A stretch of DNA of 57,123 nucleotides from assembly GCA_002197995.1 (NCBI GenBank), contig NGZR01000014.1, positions 1 through 57,123 on the forward strand, given 5' to 3'. Below are positions 20,001 to 30,721 of this stretch, piece after piece. A program made the position numbers and the translations under genes. Source of the stretch: Gaeumannomyces sp. JS-464. Taxonomy: Eukaryota; Ascomycota; Sordariomycetes; Magnaporthales; Magnaporthaceae. Under the pieces are notes generated by a model, which saw nothing but the letters and a program-made list of their open reading frames with translations, was not told the origin of the DNA and made no database searches. Positions within the stretch are counted from its first letter, which is position 1. The number at the start of each line of letters is the position of its first letter.

Positions 20001-23000
20001 GTCGCAGTAAAAAAGGAGTAAGTAAGTAGTAAAAGAAGTGTACAAGGTAGTAAGTGTAGTGTAAAGTAAAGTAAAGTAAAAGTAAAGAAGTAAAAGAGTA
20101 CAAGAGGTAGTAGTAAGTAGTGTAGTAGTGTAAGTGTAAAGACAGTAAAAACCGTGTAGTGTGTGTGTAAAAAGTGTCCGTGTGAACAAGTACAAGGGTA
20201 AGTAAGTAGTAACAGAACGTGTGTGGTAAAGTGTAGTCAGGTGTAGTAAAGGGAGTGGTGCGGAAGGAGGGTGGTGAGTACAGTAGAGTAGTGTGTCGTA
20301 GTACAGTAGTGTAGTAGTAGTAGTGTAGTGTAGTGTAAAAAGTGTAGGGTGTAGGTAAAGACAACCAGTACCACCAGTGTAAAGCGTGTCGGTGTGTAAG
20401 TCGTGTAGAAGTACACCGTGTAAACGTGTAGTGTAGTGTGTCGAAAACAGGAGCAGGAGGTACCCGTAGTGTAAGTAAGCCGTAGTGACCGGTCGTACGT
20501 CGGTGTGCGTCGTGTGTGTACAAGTAAGTAGTGTAGTGTAGTAGTGTACGTGACGTGTAGAGTCCGCGAGTGTACCCAGTGTCCGTAGTGTGCGTAGAAG
20601 TCGTGTAGTGACGTGTGGTGTACCGTGTACAGTGAGGTAAGTGTACGTGTCAGTCCACGTGTAGTAGGTGTGTGTGTCAACGTAGTAGCGTGGGTACCAG
20701 TAAGCGTGTGTAGGGCGTGTACCCGGAGTGTGTGAGTCAGTAGTAAGAGGCAGAGAGTAAGAGTGTGTGTAAGTAGTAGTCGTGTAAGTCCACCGTAGAC
20801 AAAAACAAGTGTAGACAGTAGTACGTAGTGTGTAGTAGTAAAAGGGCAAAGTGTGTAGTGTGTGTGTAGGTGTAGTAACCGTAAGTCGTGTAGGGTAAAA
20901 AAAAGTAGTAGTAAAACGTAGCGTAAGTGCCGGTGTAGTGTAAAAAGTAGTGTGACGTAAGTAGAGACAAGTGTGCGGCGTAGTAGTAACCACGTAAAGT
21001 GTCAGTCGTCGTAGTCGTGTAACGTAGTCGTGTGTAAGTGTAACGTAAAAGGTGTACGACGTGGTGCAGTGTAAGCAGCGTGTCAGCCACCCAGTCAGGT
21101 GAACCAGGTCGTGGTCGCGTGTGTGTAGTGGAAAACCGACGAGTCGTCGTGTAGTACGTAGAAAGTGTGTAGGTAGTACGTGTGTGAGTGGTGTGTCACG
21201 TAACAGTGTGCCAAAGAAACGGTAGTGTGTCGTGTCAAGTGAGTCGTGTGGTAAGACCAGTGTCGTGTGTGTGTAAGGTGTGTAGTGTGTGTGTGTGTCC
21301 AGTAAAGTGTGCAGTAAAACGTGTGGTGTAGTGTAACAGGACGTACGACCACAAGTAGTGTAGTGTTAGTAGTAGTGTAACAACGTCAGTGTCGTGTGCC
21401 CGTACGAAGGTAGGCAGTGTCAAGTAAGTGTGTACGTAGGACGTGTGTGTGTAGGTAGGCGGAGCCGTACGTCGTGTGTGGTAGTAGGTGTGTGTAGGTA
21501 GAACAAGTGTGTAAAGCGTGTGTGTGACGGTGTGTCAAGTGTAGTACGTAGTGTAAAGTGTCACCAGTAAACAAGTAGTGTAGTGTGTAAGTGTGTGTGT
21601 ACGTACGAGTAGCGTGTGTAGAAGTGTCGTGTGTGTCAGTGGTGTGTGTAAGTCCCGTGTCGTGTCGTAGTAGTAAGTGTACGTGTGGTGTGTGTCGTAG
21701 TGTGTAAAGCGTGGTAGCGTGTGCGCACGTCAGTACGTCGTCGTAGGTGTGTGTAACAGAAAAGGTGTGTGTACCAAGTAGTGTAAGGTGCACCGTAGTG
21801 TCGCGTGGTCGTACGGGCGTGTCACGTGGTAAGTGTAGGTGTGTGTCAGTGTGTGTGTAGTCCGTAGGTGTACGTGTCGTGGTAGTGGTGTGTAGTAACC
21901 AAAACGTAGAGTCCGTGCGTGTCAGGTGTAAAAGTGGTGTAGTAAGTCAGGGTAAAAGAGAGTGTGTAGTAGTAAAAAGTCGTGTCGTAGTAGTGTGTAA
22001 GTAAGTGTGTCGTGTAGTGTGTGTCGTGTGAGTGTAACGTAGTGTGTCAGGAAAGTAAGTGTCGTAAGACAAGTAAAAGAAAAAGTGTAGTGCAAACCAG
22101 TACGTGTAGTGTAACGTGAAGTGTGTGTGTACGTAGTGTGTACGTACCAGGTCAAAGTAGTAGTGTAAAGTGACGTGTGGTAAAGTCGTGTGAAGTGTAA
22201 AGTCGTGTCCAGCCGTCGTCGCGAGTCCGAAGGAGTACAGGACGTAGGGCCGTGTGTGGCCCGTGTGGCCGAAGGGGTAGAAGCAGAGTCCGTAGTGGTA
22301 AGTAACGTGTAAAGTGTGTCGTGTGTAGTGTCAAGTAGTCAGTAGTAAAGTACCGCGTAAGGTCCGTGTGTGGTCGTCGTGTGTAGCGTAGTAAGTGTGT
22401 GTACGGTACGTGAAGTCGTGTCAGTGGTAAAGTGTAGTCGGTAAAGTGAAAACGTGGTGTGTAAGAGTGTGTAGAGTGTGTAAGTAAAAGTCAGTGTGTA
22501 GTGTAGTAGTCAGGTGGTGTACCAGTGTAGTGAGTAAGAAGAAGTAGGTAGTCGTGTGTAGTAGTGTGAAAGGTGTGGTAGGTGTCGTAGGTGTAGTAAG
22601 TGTGGTAGGGTAGTAGGTAGCGAAGCGTAGGTAAGTGTGTAGGTGTGTGTAGCCCCGTAGGCCCAAGGTACGTGTAGGTCCGTGGGGTGCGTGCACAAGC
22701 GTAAAGCGTAGGGAGGTGTGGTAAGTGTCGTGTGTGTAAGTAGTGGTGAGTCGGTGTGTGGGCTAGTGGTCGTAAGGTAACCCAAGAAACCGTAGTAGCC
22801 AGTCAGTAAGAAGTAAGGTAGTAAGTGTGGTACCGTAGTAACGTCAAACGTAAAGGTGTCGTAGGGTGCGTGTAGTAGTGAGTCCGGTAAGTACAGTACC
22901 GTCGTGTCCAAGTAGTGGTAAAGTACACGTAAGAAAAAAGGCAGAAGCGGGTAGTGTACGTAGTGGTAAAGTAACGGAGTAAGGTCAACCAGTGTAGAGT

Positions 23001-26000
23001 ACGGTCGTCGTCAGTAAGTCAGTAGTGTGTAGTGTAGTCGTAGTCGTGTGTAACGTAAGCCCGTAGACGCACGTAGTCGTACGGGCGTGTAGAGTGAAAA
23101 AAGAGTAGTGTGTACCCGTGTAGTAGTAAACGAGTGTGGGTAGTCCAAGGTAACGAGTGTACAAGGTAGTGTACGTGCGTGAGTGTGTGTAAACCGTAAG
23201 TGGTCAGCGTACGTAGTTGGTGGTGTAAGAAGACGTAAGTGTAAAGTGTAAAGGGAGTACAAACAGACGTAACGGTAAAGTGTAGGGTACGGTGTAGGTA
23301 AAGTGTGTAGGGTACGTAGTGTGTAGTGTAGAAAGTAAAGGTGTGTCAGTGTAGTGTAGTGTGTGTCGTACGTAGTAGTGTAAGTCAGTGTGTGTAGTGT
23401 AACGTGTGTAGAAGAAAGTAAGTAGTAACGCGTCGTCGTAAAAGAGTGTAGTGTACGTAGTCGTAGTAGTAAGTGTGTGTGTAAGTAGGTAACAGTCGGC
23501 ACAGTGTGTGTAAGTGTGTCGACAAGTGTAAACGGTAGTGGAAGCAGTACGTCAACACGTAGGTGCCAGTGTGTACAGGTAGTCAGAGACGTACCACGGC
23601 GTACGTGAAGTGTGACGTAGTGTGTAGGTGTGTAGTGTAAGTGGTGGTGTCGTGTGTAAGTGTGTGTAAGGTAAGGTGGTGTCAGGACGTGAAAGTGTGT
23701 GTGTAGGGTCCGTCGTCAAGTGTGTAGTCGTGTGTGGGTCGTCCGTCGTGAAGTGCGTGTAAAACCGTAAAGGAGAACCCGCCGTGTGTGTCAAAAGTAG
23801 TGTGGTACGTCAGGGTGTGTAAGTAAAGTCGTAAAGTAAGTAGTGTGGTGTCGTCGAAGTAAGAGGTGTGTCGTGTGTCGTGTAGTCACAAGTACGTCCA
23901 AGAGTGTGTCAAACGTGAAAACCGTGCGGTAACCAGTAGTGTGTAACGTAAGTGCGTCGTACAGTAGTAGCACGTAGTAGTGTGTGAGTGTCGGCAAGTG
24001 TAGTAGTGAGCGTAAACGTAAAGTAGTCGTAGTAAAGACGGTGTGTAGAGTAAAGTCGACACGTACGTGTCCGTACAGTAACGTGTGTGTACCGGTGTAG
24101 TGTAAGTAGTGTAGTCCAACGAGTAAAGTGTCCAGCCGTGTACCGTGTGTGTAGTGTGTCGTGTGTACAAGTGTGTCCCACGTGTGTGGTAGTAGTCAGC
24201 AGTGTCGTGTAAAGTGACACGTAGTAGGGTAGTCAAGTGAAAGAGAAAAGGTGTACGTAGTAAAGTCGTGTAACCAAGTAGTACGGGGTAGCAGTACCGT
24301 GTGTAGTCCGTACCACGTCAGTCGTGTACGTGCGCGTGGTAAAAGGCAGAGTGGTAGTGTGTAGTCAAGTGGTAGTGTGTAGTGTACAAGGGTCGTGTGC
24401 GTGTAAGTGTGTAGTAAAGTGTAGAAGTGTGTGTAAGTGAGTAGTAAACCGTAAAGTAAAGTGTGGGTGCGAAGCAGCGCGTACGAAGGTCCGAAGGTGC
24501 GTCGTGTCGTGTAGTGCGGTAGGCGAACGTGTCGGTACGCCGTACAAACGTGAAAGAAGCAAACGGAGAACCCGTCCAGTGTAAACCCGTCAGTGTGTGT
24601 GTGTGTAGTAGTAGTACACGTAGTGTCGTAGGGTGTGTAGTCGTGAGTGTGTAGTGTGTGCGTAGTGTCGTAAACGTGTAAGCGCAGTGTAGTCGTACAG
24701 TGGAGTGTAAAAGTGGTGTCAACAGTGTAAACGGCGAGTGTCTAGTGTGTGTGTGAAAGTAGTCAGTGTAAACCGGTGTCAAAGTAAGGTCGTCCAAGTA
24801 ACGTGTGTAGTCAAGTAGTGTAGGTGTGAGTGTGTAGTCACGTGTGGTACGTAGTAGTCGTGTGTGTAGTGTAAGTAAGTAGTCGTGCAAGTAGTCGTAA
24901 AAAGTAACGTGTGTGTACCGTGTCGGGTGTAAAGTAAGTAAGTAACCCGTGTAAGTGTGTGTAAAAGAAGAGCGTAAGTCGTGTCAGTAAGTGTGTAAAG
25001 GTCCACGGTAGTGTGTACGGTGAAGTAAAACGTGTAGAAGAAGTCGTAAGTCAAGGGTAAAAGAGTGAGTAGGTAGTAAAGCAGTCGTACACGTACGTAA
25101 GTAACGTAAAGAGTACCACACGTGTGGTCCGTAAGTAGTGTAGGTAGCACAGTGGTAACAGTGTAACAGCGTAAGTAGTACCACGTACCGTGTGTAGGAA
25201 GTAGTGTGGGTAGTGTAGTAGTAGGTCCAGGTGTAAAAAAGTGTAGTGTAGTCGCAGTGTGTCAACACGTCGTGTGACGTGTGGTAAGTGTGTGTGTGAG
25301 CGTACGTGTGAAAAGTAGTAGGTGAAGAGTCCAGGTGTGTGTAAGTGTCCAAAAGGTACCGTGTCGTGCGTGTCGTAGTAAAGTCCAACCAAGTCAAGTG
25401 TGGGGTGTGTAGTGTGGTAAGTGTGTGAGGGTCCAAGTAGCAGTCGGTAGTGTGTAAAGTACCGGTGTCGTACCGTAAAGTGTCAGTGTCCAGTCCGTGT
25501 AAGAGAGTAAAAGTGTGTGTAAGTGTTGTAGTCGTGAAGGGTGAGTAAAGTGTGTCCAGTGTAGTGTACGTGTGTGTAGCGTGTGTAAGTAAGAAGTAGC
25601 AGTGTGGTAAAAGTCGTGTGAAAAGTAGTAAGTGTGTGTGTGTACGTAGGTAAGGTAAAGGAAAGGTGTAAGTGAGTAGTAGGACAGTAAAACAGTGTGT
25701 GTGTCAGAGTCGTGAAAAAGTGTGTGTGTGTACGTACAAAGTGCACAGCGTAGTGTGTGTGTGTCGTCGTGTCGTAGTGTAGTGTAGTAGTGTACCGTAG
25801 TGTGTGTAAGTGTGTGTAGTGTGTGTAGTGTGTGGTGTGTGTAAGTGTGTGTGTAGTGGTAAGTGTAGTGTGTGTAAAGTCGTAAAGTCGTAAGTAGTAA
25901 GAACCGGTCGTAAGTAGTAAGTAGAAAAGGTGTACCGTGTCGTCCAGTCGTGGTAAAACCCGCAAAGTCAAAAGTAAAAACGTCGTGTCAGTCCCGTCGA

Positions 26001-28796
26001 CCCAGGGTCCAGAGACAAGACGTCGTGGTCCCGTGGGTGTCGTGGACCGAAGGGCGTAACACGTGTAGCGTGTAGTGTGTGTGGTACAAGCGTAGTGTAG
26101 TGGTGTAGGGTGTGTAGGTAGAAAAGGTGTGTCGTGTAGTGTCCAAACGGTGTAACCGTGTAGTGGGTGCGTACGCACGTGAACGTACCAAAGGTAGGAA
26201 ACGTAAAGGGTAAACGGTCGTGTGGTAGTGTGTACGTGTGTACAGTGAGAAGAGCGTGTAAGTAGCGTGTCGCGTCGAGTAAGTTGTAGTGTGGACGTCC
26301 AGTGTGTGTAGTGTGTAAAAGGGTAAGTGGTAGTACACCGACCCCCGTGTAAAGTAGTAAAGTACAGTGTGAGTAAAGTACACGGTGTAGTCAAGTGAAG
26401 GAGTAAAAAGAGTAAGTCAAGTGTGTGTGTGTAAGTCAGTAGTGTAGTCGTCGTAAGTAGTGGGTGTGGACGTCGTAGTCGTGTCGTACCAAGTCGTAGT
26501 AGGTGTAGTAAAGTGTAGGTAGGTCAAGCGGTAGTGTAGGTCGTCGTGAGGAGTCCCGTGTAAGTAGTAAAAGGGTGTGTCCGTGCGTGAGTGTAGTCGT
26601 GTGTAAAAAAAGTAAAAGTGTGTGTCCAGCAGTACAGCGTGTGAGTGTGTAAAGAACACAGTGTAGTGAGTGTGTAGTAGTAGTGGTGTCGTAGTAGAAG
26701 TGTAAAGGCGTGTCAGCAACGCGTAGGGGTGTAGTAAGTGCCGTGTGTGTAGTGTAGTAGTGTGTGTGTGTAGTGTAGTGTGTAGTGTGTAAACGTAGAG
26801 TAACGTCGTGTGTGTAGTGTAGAGGTCGTCGTACGTAGTAGTGTGTCGTCGTAGTGAGGTAGAGTCGTAGGTGTGTGTAGTGAAGAGCAGTCGTACAAGT
26901 GTGTAAGTGTCAAACCGAAGTACGTGGTAAAGCGTGTAGTGTACCCGTCGTAAAGGGGTAGTGTAGTCAAAAAAAGGCACGTAAAGTCAGTGTGTAAAAG
27001 TGTGTGAGTCGTCGTAGGAACGTAAGTCGTAAAGTGTGTACGTGCGAAGCGCGTCCGTCGTGTGTGTGTCAGGTAGTAAACCGTGTACCGAACCCAAAGC
27101 GTAGTGTAACGTAGTGTAAAGTGTGTAAAAGAGTAGTAAAGTGTAGTCACGTCGTGTGTGTGGTCCGTAGTGTGTCAAAGTAGTAAGGTGGTAGTAAGTC
27201 GTGTGTGTAGTGTACCGTGCAGCAGTGTAACCCGCGTGTGTGTGGTAAAGAAGTGGTAAAAGAACGTGTGTCACCAGGTAGCAAAGTCCAGAGTAGTGTC
27301 AGTCAAGGTGTCCAAGTGTGTAGTCCGTGTGAGTGGTGTGTAAGTGACGTCGTGCAGAAGTAGTAAGTGTCGTAAGTGTCGTACAGTGTAGGAAGTGTGT
27401 GTCCGTAAAGGGTGCGTAAAGTGTGTGCAAGGTAAAGAGTGTCAGAGTAAAGGAGTGTAGTGTGTAAGTGTGTGTGTAGTGTAAAGAGTAAGTAGGTGTG
27501 TGTAAGAACCCGTGGAACGTAGGTAGCAGTGGTGCCGTAGTGTAGTGTCAGTAGTGGTGTCGTAAGTAGTGTGTGTACAAAAAGACAGTAAAAGTGTGTA
27601 GTAAACGTGTAGGTGGTGTGTGTGTAACGGGGGTACGTGTGTCAAAAGTGGTGCGTAGTAAGTGTAGTGTGTGTGTAGAGTCGTGTGTGTCGTAGAGTCG
27701 TAACGTCGTAGTAACGGTGCAACCGTGTAGTGTACCAAGTAGGTGTGAGTACGTGAACCGTACACCAAAAAACAAGTGTGAAGTGTGTAGTGTGTAAGTA
27801 AGTGTCGTAGTAGTCGTGTGTGTAGTAGTGGTAAAGGTAAGTGAGTAAACAAGGGTTCAAGTAGGTGTCAACCGTAGTGCGTGCCGGTCGTGTGTAGAGT
27901 GTGTACAAGTACAGACAGGTGAGTGTCAAAGAGTGAGTGTCCGCAGTCAGCAAACCCCGTGTACGAAGTCAGGGAGTGTGTAAGTGTGTAAGTACCAGGG
28001 GTGTGTCGTGCGAAGCCGGAGGAAGTCGTCGTGACGTACAGTGTGTAGTACCAGGGTAAAGTGTCGAGTGTGTAGTGTAGTGTGTAGAGTGTAGAGAGTA
28101 CCACGACCGTGTGTGTGCGGTAGGTGTGGTCGTAGTGTACAACCAGTGTAAAAAGGTCAAGTAGCAAGTCAAGTAAAGGTGTAAGTAAAGTAGGAAACAA
28201 GTAGTGCCGTAAAGTAGTCGTGTGTAGTGTCGTCGTCGAAAAGGTGTGGACGTAGTAGTCAGTCAGTGGTGGTCGTGTGTAGTGTAGGTAGTGTGTAAGG
28301 AGTGTACGTAGTAGTAAACGTCGTCAAGTAAGTGTGTCACGTGTGTGCCGTGTGCAGTAGCGTAGGCGTAGGTAGTGTAGTGTAGTACGTCAACAGCCGT
28401 AAGTCAAGGCCCAAAAGTAAAAAAAAACACAGTGGTCGTGTACCGTGTAGGTCGTCGTGAAGAGTGTCAACGTAGTGTGTGTAGTGTGTGCGTGCGTGTG
28501 TCCGTGCGTGAGTGTGGTCCGTAACGTGTAGGGGTGGTCCCAGCAAGTGTGTGGTAAGAGTGTGTGTAGTAGCGTACACAAGTGTGTGTGTGTCCCAGTA
28601 GCGTAAAGGTAAGTACCAGGTAAGTAAGTCGTGGTACAACGTAAACAAAGGTAAAAGCAAAGAACCAAAGTGTGTCAGTAAAGTAGCGTGTAGTGGTGTA
28701 GGTGGGTGTGGTGAGTGCAGTCGTAGTAACGGTAGTGAAGTGTAACGTAAGTGTGTCAAGTAAAGGAGTGACGTGTGTGTAAGTAGTGTCGTCAGT
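8040..28796 (-). CDS. cob: cob: complete cytochrome b gene, intron-rich (antisense pass)
   Basis: Apocytochrome b is the haem-bearing membrane core of respiratory complex III in the inner mitochondrial membrane. The whole gene lies here on the minus strand. Exon 1 is 28589-28796, exon 2 26683-26737, exon 3 22772-23012, exon 4 17258-17300, exon 5 14404-14475, exon 6 10600-10697 and exon 7 8040-8805. Read together they give an N-terminal block starting MRYLKSHPLLKLVNS, the conserved SNTASAFFF, GRGMYYGSYKAP, LPYGQMSLWG, PWIGQDIVE and WGGFSVNNATLNRFF blocks, then PNKLLGVIAIL and the end at MDLRRS. TGA stands at conserved Trp sites. Six intron zones fill most of the span. Edges are good to about ten bases. 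Confidence 0.93.
8931..10000 (-). CDS. LAGLIDADG endonuclease of intron 6, antisense copy
   Basis: Stop at 8931-8934. The first motif near 9890-9935 reads intact as LIDGDG, repairing the loss in pass 1. It shows the ORF is likely intact in the genome. Confidence 0.83.
11338..12430 (-). CDS. LAGLIDADG endonuclease 2 of intron 5, antisense copy
   Basis: Stop at 11338-11341, first motif near 12241-12300 with the T runs that pass 1 lost. The lone AT without G (12530-12531) lies just upstream of the ORF. Confidence 0.83.
13078..14240 (-). CDS. LAGLIDADG homing endonuclease 1 of intron 5 (complete copy)
   Basis: Complete in pass 2; pass 3 (45181-46135) has all but its C-terminus, which turn 3 cuts off, and pass 4 (46190-47190) also reads it. 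After a leader LPTIGVIQKNALKKG comes EYIKIPSSFLAFLVG and the first motif LIDGDGYIQITR. Then follow HLEDLSTLEYIQSVLR, NKTDLQEVLFPLL and the second motif NWIVGFTCSEGFFIK. The end is HFGVSSKSDIQE, SFSGLHPLIGL and ESSRYKDLNYPKV, stop at 13078-13082. It is the classic fungal two-motif type. Its layout parallels the second intron 5 ORF almost segment by segment, which indicates duplication. Confidence 0.87.
15110..15960 (-). CDS. Intron 4 second LAGLIDADG ORF, antisense copy
   Basis: Same gene as 43480-44312; the GSLLGEAQAEKK motif is near 15817-15860. Ends approximate. Confidence 0.75.
16060..17257 (-). CDS. Intron 4 first LAGLIDADG ORF, antisense copy
   Basis: Same gene as 42161-43303; the first motif GFMDGDGYF is near 17100-17155 and abuts exon 4 at 17258. 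It confirms the in-phase fusion with cob. Confidence 0.82.
18250..19150 (-). CDS. Unknown intron 3 ORF, antisense copy
   Basis: Second reading of 40200-41100, limits estimated from the mirror relation. No added recognition. Confidence 0.42.
19919..20001 (-). repeat. GCGAAGC tandem array in cob intron 3
   Basis: A 7-base T-free unit (GCGAAGC) repeated about eleven times. Having no T, it is untouched by the G insertion. Its reverse complement has T and appears at 39357-39459 as 9-base raw units (gcgtgtcgc). This pair alone demonstrates the GT-for-T rule and its dependence on reading direction. Confidence 0.95.
21480..22440 (-). CDS. Intron 3 GIY-YIG ORF, antisense copy
   Basis: Same gene as 36850-37870; the YYIGSA segment is near 22275-22310. 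The GC-rich hairpin beside the motif is present here too, so it is genuine sequence and not a reading error. Confidence 0.75.
23420..24240 (-). CDS. Intron 2 GIY-YIG ORF, antisense copy
   Basis: Same gene as 35115-35941; GIYRWINILNGKSYVG is read near 24065-24160 on the minus strand. Confidence 0.8.
24649..26310 (-). CDS. Intron 2 LAGLIDADG ORF, antisense copy
   Basis: Same gene as 33007-34669; the first motif is near 25930-25975 and the stop near 24649. The lone TT at 25526-25527 and 26284-26285 fall inside. Confidence 0.78.
26790..27990 (-). CDS. Intron 1 LAGLIDADG ORF, antisense copy
   Basis: Same gene as 31300-32541; TGFADAEG is read near 27934-27972. Limits approximate. Confidence 0.75.
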
Positions 28797-28949
28797 GTGT
28801 GTGTGTGTGTGTAAAGGTAGAAAAAAGTGTAGTGTGTGTGTAAGTGTGAAAGTGGTGTAGTAAAGTAAAGGTACGTAGTGTCAAGTAGGTGGTAGTCGGT
28901 AGTACAAAGTAAGTGTAAAAAGTAAAAGTAGTAAAGTGTGTAGTAGTGT

Positions 28950-29316
28950 GTCCGTACGGTAGTGTAGGTAGGTACGGTAGTGTAGGTAGGTACGGTAGTG
29001 TAGGTAGGTACGGTAGTGTAGGTAGGTACGCGTACGTGTCGGTAGTCCAGTAGTCCGTACGTACGTACCCAAAAGGGTACGGAGTAGCGAAGCAGGTGCG
29101 TGTGCGTGTACGTGTCGGTAGCAGGTAAGCAAGCGCGTACGTGTCGTAGTGAAAGTAAGTAAGGTAAGCAGTGCGTGTACGTGTAGTAGTCCGTGTGTAG
29201 AGTGTAGTAAGGTAAGCAGTGCGTGTACGTGTAGTAGTCCGTGTGTAGAGTGTAGAAGGTAAGCAGGTGCGTAGTCCGTAACAGTAAAGTGAGTAGTGGT
29301 AAGTACGGAGTAGCGA
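28950..29316 (-). repeat. Hairpin-repeat spacer upstream of cob, antisense copy
   Basis: Four units of CGTATTAGTAGTA (28962-29030), then TACGAAG pieces and palindromic TAAGCATGCTTA units near 29165-29230. It mirrors 30020-30345. No gene. Confidence 0.85.
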
Positions 29317-29404
29317 GACGTGTGAGCAAGAGTGTCGAACGTCACACAGCAAGTGGTCCGGTAGCACGTCCAGTGTCGTACCAGTGTAAAGTGTAGTCAA
29401 GGTC
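29317..29404 (-). tRNA. trnR: trnR(ACG), antisense copy
   Basis: Second reading of the tRNA at 29887-29979; it gives GTAGAATGG where pass 3 has an extra base, so the D arm closes properly here. Confidence 0.8.
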
Positions 29405-29625
29405 GTGTAGTCAGTGTGTGTGGTGGTAAGAGTCAGTCACGTGCGGTAGCAGGAAGCAGTCGTAGAGTCGTGTGTGGTAGTGTAAGTGGTCAGACCCAGA
29501 GTGTCAGTGTCCGTGTGTCGTGTGAGTCCGTAACCGAGTAAGTCACGTACGTGGTGTGTGGTAGGTGGGGTACGTGTAGTGTGTGTAGTCGTGTAGCGTG
29601 TACGTGTAGAGTAGTGAGTGGTGTA

Positions 29626-29686
29626 AGTCCGTGTCGTGTGTGTCCGTCGTGTACGGTGTGAGTAGTGGTGTGGTGTGAGAGAGAGT
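29626..29686. other. Turn 2: PacBio SMRTbell hairpin adapter
   Basis: Collapsed, this stretch begins ATCCTTCTTTTCCTC and ends GTTGTTGAGAGAGAT. Both ends and the order match the PacBio SMRTbell adapter known from memory, with a few indels in the middle. The flanks are perfect mirror images (AGATATGATGTTA before, TAACATCATATCT after). The polymerase therefore went round the hairpin here, and the window is an unsplit polymerase read or was assembled from one. Confidence 0.93.
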
Positions 29687-29886
29687 GTAACAGTCAGTAG
29701 TCGTAAGGTAGCGTAGAAGAGTAAAAGTAAGGTACGCCACGTACAAACAGGTAGGTGAGTGTAGTCGGGTGTAGGAGTCAAGAAAGGAAGTGAGTCGTGG
29801 GTCGTGACAGTGTAAGTACAAAGAGTCGTAGAGTGCGTGTCCGTGCGTACGCAGGTGAGTGAGTCGTGTACACAAAACGTGAGTAA

Positions 29887-29979
29887 GACGTGTGAGTAAG
29901 TGTGTAAGTGGGTAGAAGTGGAGGTGCGTACGGACAGTGTGCGTGGTGGTGAGGTGTCGAAGTCGTGTGCGTCAAGGTC
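29887..29979 (+). tRNA. trnR: tRNA-Arg, anticodon ACG
   Basis: Collapsed, the acceptor GACTTGA pairs perfectly with TCAAGTC. The T arm is GTGAG-TTCGAAT-CTTGC, the D arm ATTT-AATGGTA-GAAT, and the anticodon loop CTACGGA gives ACG. Four of five anticodon-stem pairs form; the outermost is a mismatch in both passes. It lies about 0.6 kb raw upstream of cob on the same strand. Confidence 0.82.
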
Positions 29980-30503
29980 GTCGCGTAGTCCGGTAGTGTA
30001 CAGTAGTCAGTGTAGTGGTGTAGGAGTAGCACGTGCGTGTACGTGTCGTAAGTCGTAAAGGAGTAGTAAGGTAAGCAGTGCGTGTACGTGTAGTAAGTCG
30101 TAAAGGAGTAGTAAGGTAAGCAGTGCGTGTACGTGTAGTGTAGTGTGTCAGTAGAAGGTAGCGCGTGTGCGTGTACGTGCGTACGAAGGTAAGCAAGCAC
30201 GTGCGTGTCGCGTAGTCCGGTACCGTGTGTGTGGGGTAGGTAGGAGGAGTAGTGGAGTACGAAGGTAAGCGGTACGTACGTAAGTACGGTACGTACGTAA
30301 GTACGGTACGTACGTAAGTACGGTACGTACGTAAGTACGGTAGGAAAAGTAGTAAAAGTGTGTAGTGTGTGTGTAGTGTGTGTGTAAGTGTAGTGTGGTA
30401 CGAGTACACGTAGTGTGAAGTAGGTACGTGTGTAGTGTGTAGTAACAGTGTGTCAAGTGTAAAAAGTAAGTGTGTGTGTGTCGTACGTGTGTAAGTAAAA
30501 AAA
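29980..30503 (+). repeat. Hairpin-repeat spacer between trnR and cob
   Basis: No gene. Three palindromic blocks around TAAGCATGCTTA (30045-30150), a TACGAAGTAAGCAAGC piece near 30181, then about four tandem copies of CGTACTACTAATA (30270-30342). The last 150 raw bases before cob are plain AT-rich leader. Confidence 0.85.
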
Positions 30504-30721
30504 AGTGAGAGTAGTGTAAAAAGGTCAGTCCGTGTGTAGTGTGAAAGTGTAGGTGTAAGTGTCAGTACGGTGTAGTAGAGTGCAGTCACAACCAACGTAA
30601 CAGTAAGCGTAGTGTGTAGTGAAAGTGTGTGTGGGTGTCGTGTGTGCGTGTGTGTACGTGTGTGGTGTAGGTGTGGTACAGAGTGTAGTGTACGTGGGTA
30701 GTGTACGTGTGTAGCGTAGTG
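30504..30721 (+). CDS. cob: cob exon 1
   Basis: Start ATG at 30504-30507 opens MRYLKSHPLLKLVNS and continues ASQPTNMSYLWNFGSLL, the usual fungal cytochrome b N-terminus, ending ITGITLAM. The Trp in YLWNFG is TGA. A few T-run losses break the frame locally near 30640, and pass 2 (28589-28796) shows the same codons. The exon ends after ATG, where the next cob residues would be HYNPS, found in exon 2. trnR lies about 0.5 kb upstream across a hairpin-repeat spacer. The start fits family length and has no better upstream ATG. Confidence 0.93.

Larger units (their letters stand above)
6434..29625 (-). other. Pass 2: complete antisense traverse of the insert
   Basis: The only segment that covers the whole insert, from inside atp6 to beyond trnR, flanked by the two adapter-like turns. 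It is about 23.2 kb raw, near 17 kb collapsed. All genes lie on its minus strand. It is the best single source for the contiguous gene order, and passes 1, 3 and 4 can correct its indels. Confidence 0.95.

Noticed and set aside
6434..29625. Large inverted repeats as genome architecture
   Set aside because: Adapter sequence at 29626-29686 and turns at unrelated gene positions point to read structure, not to organelle inverted repeats.
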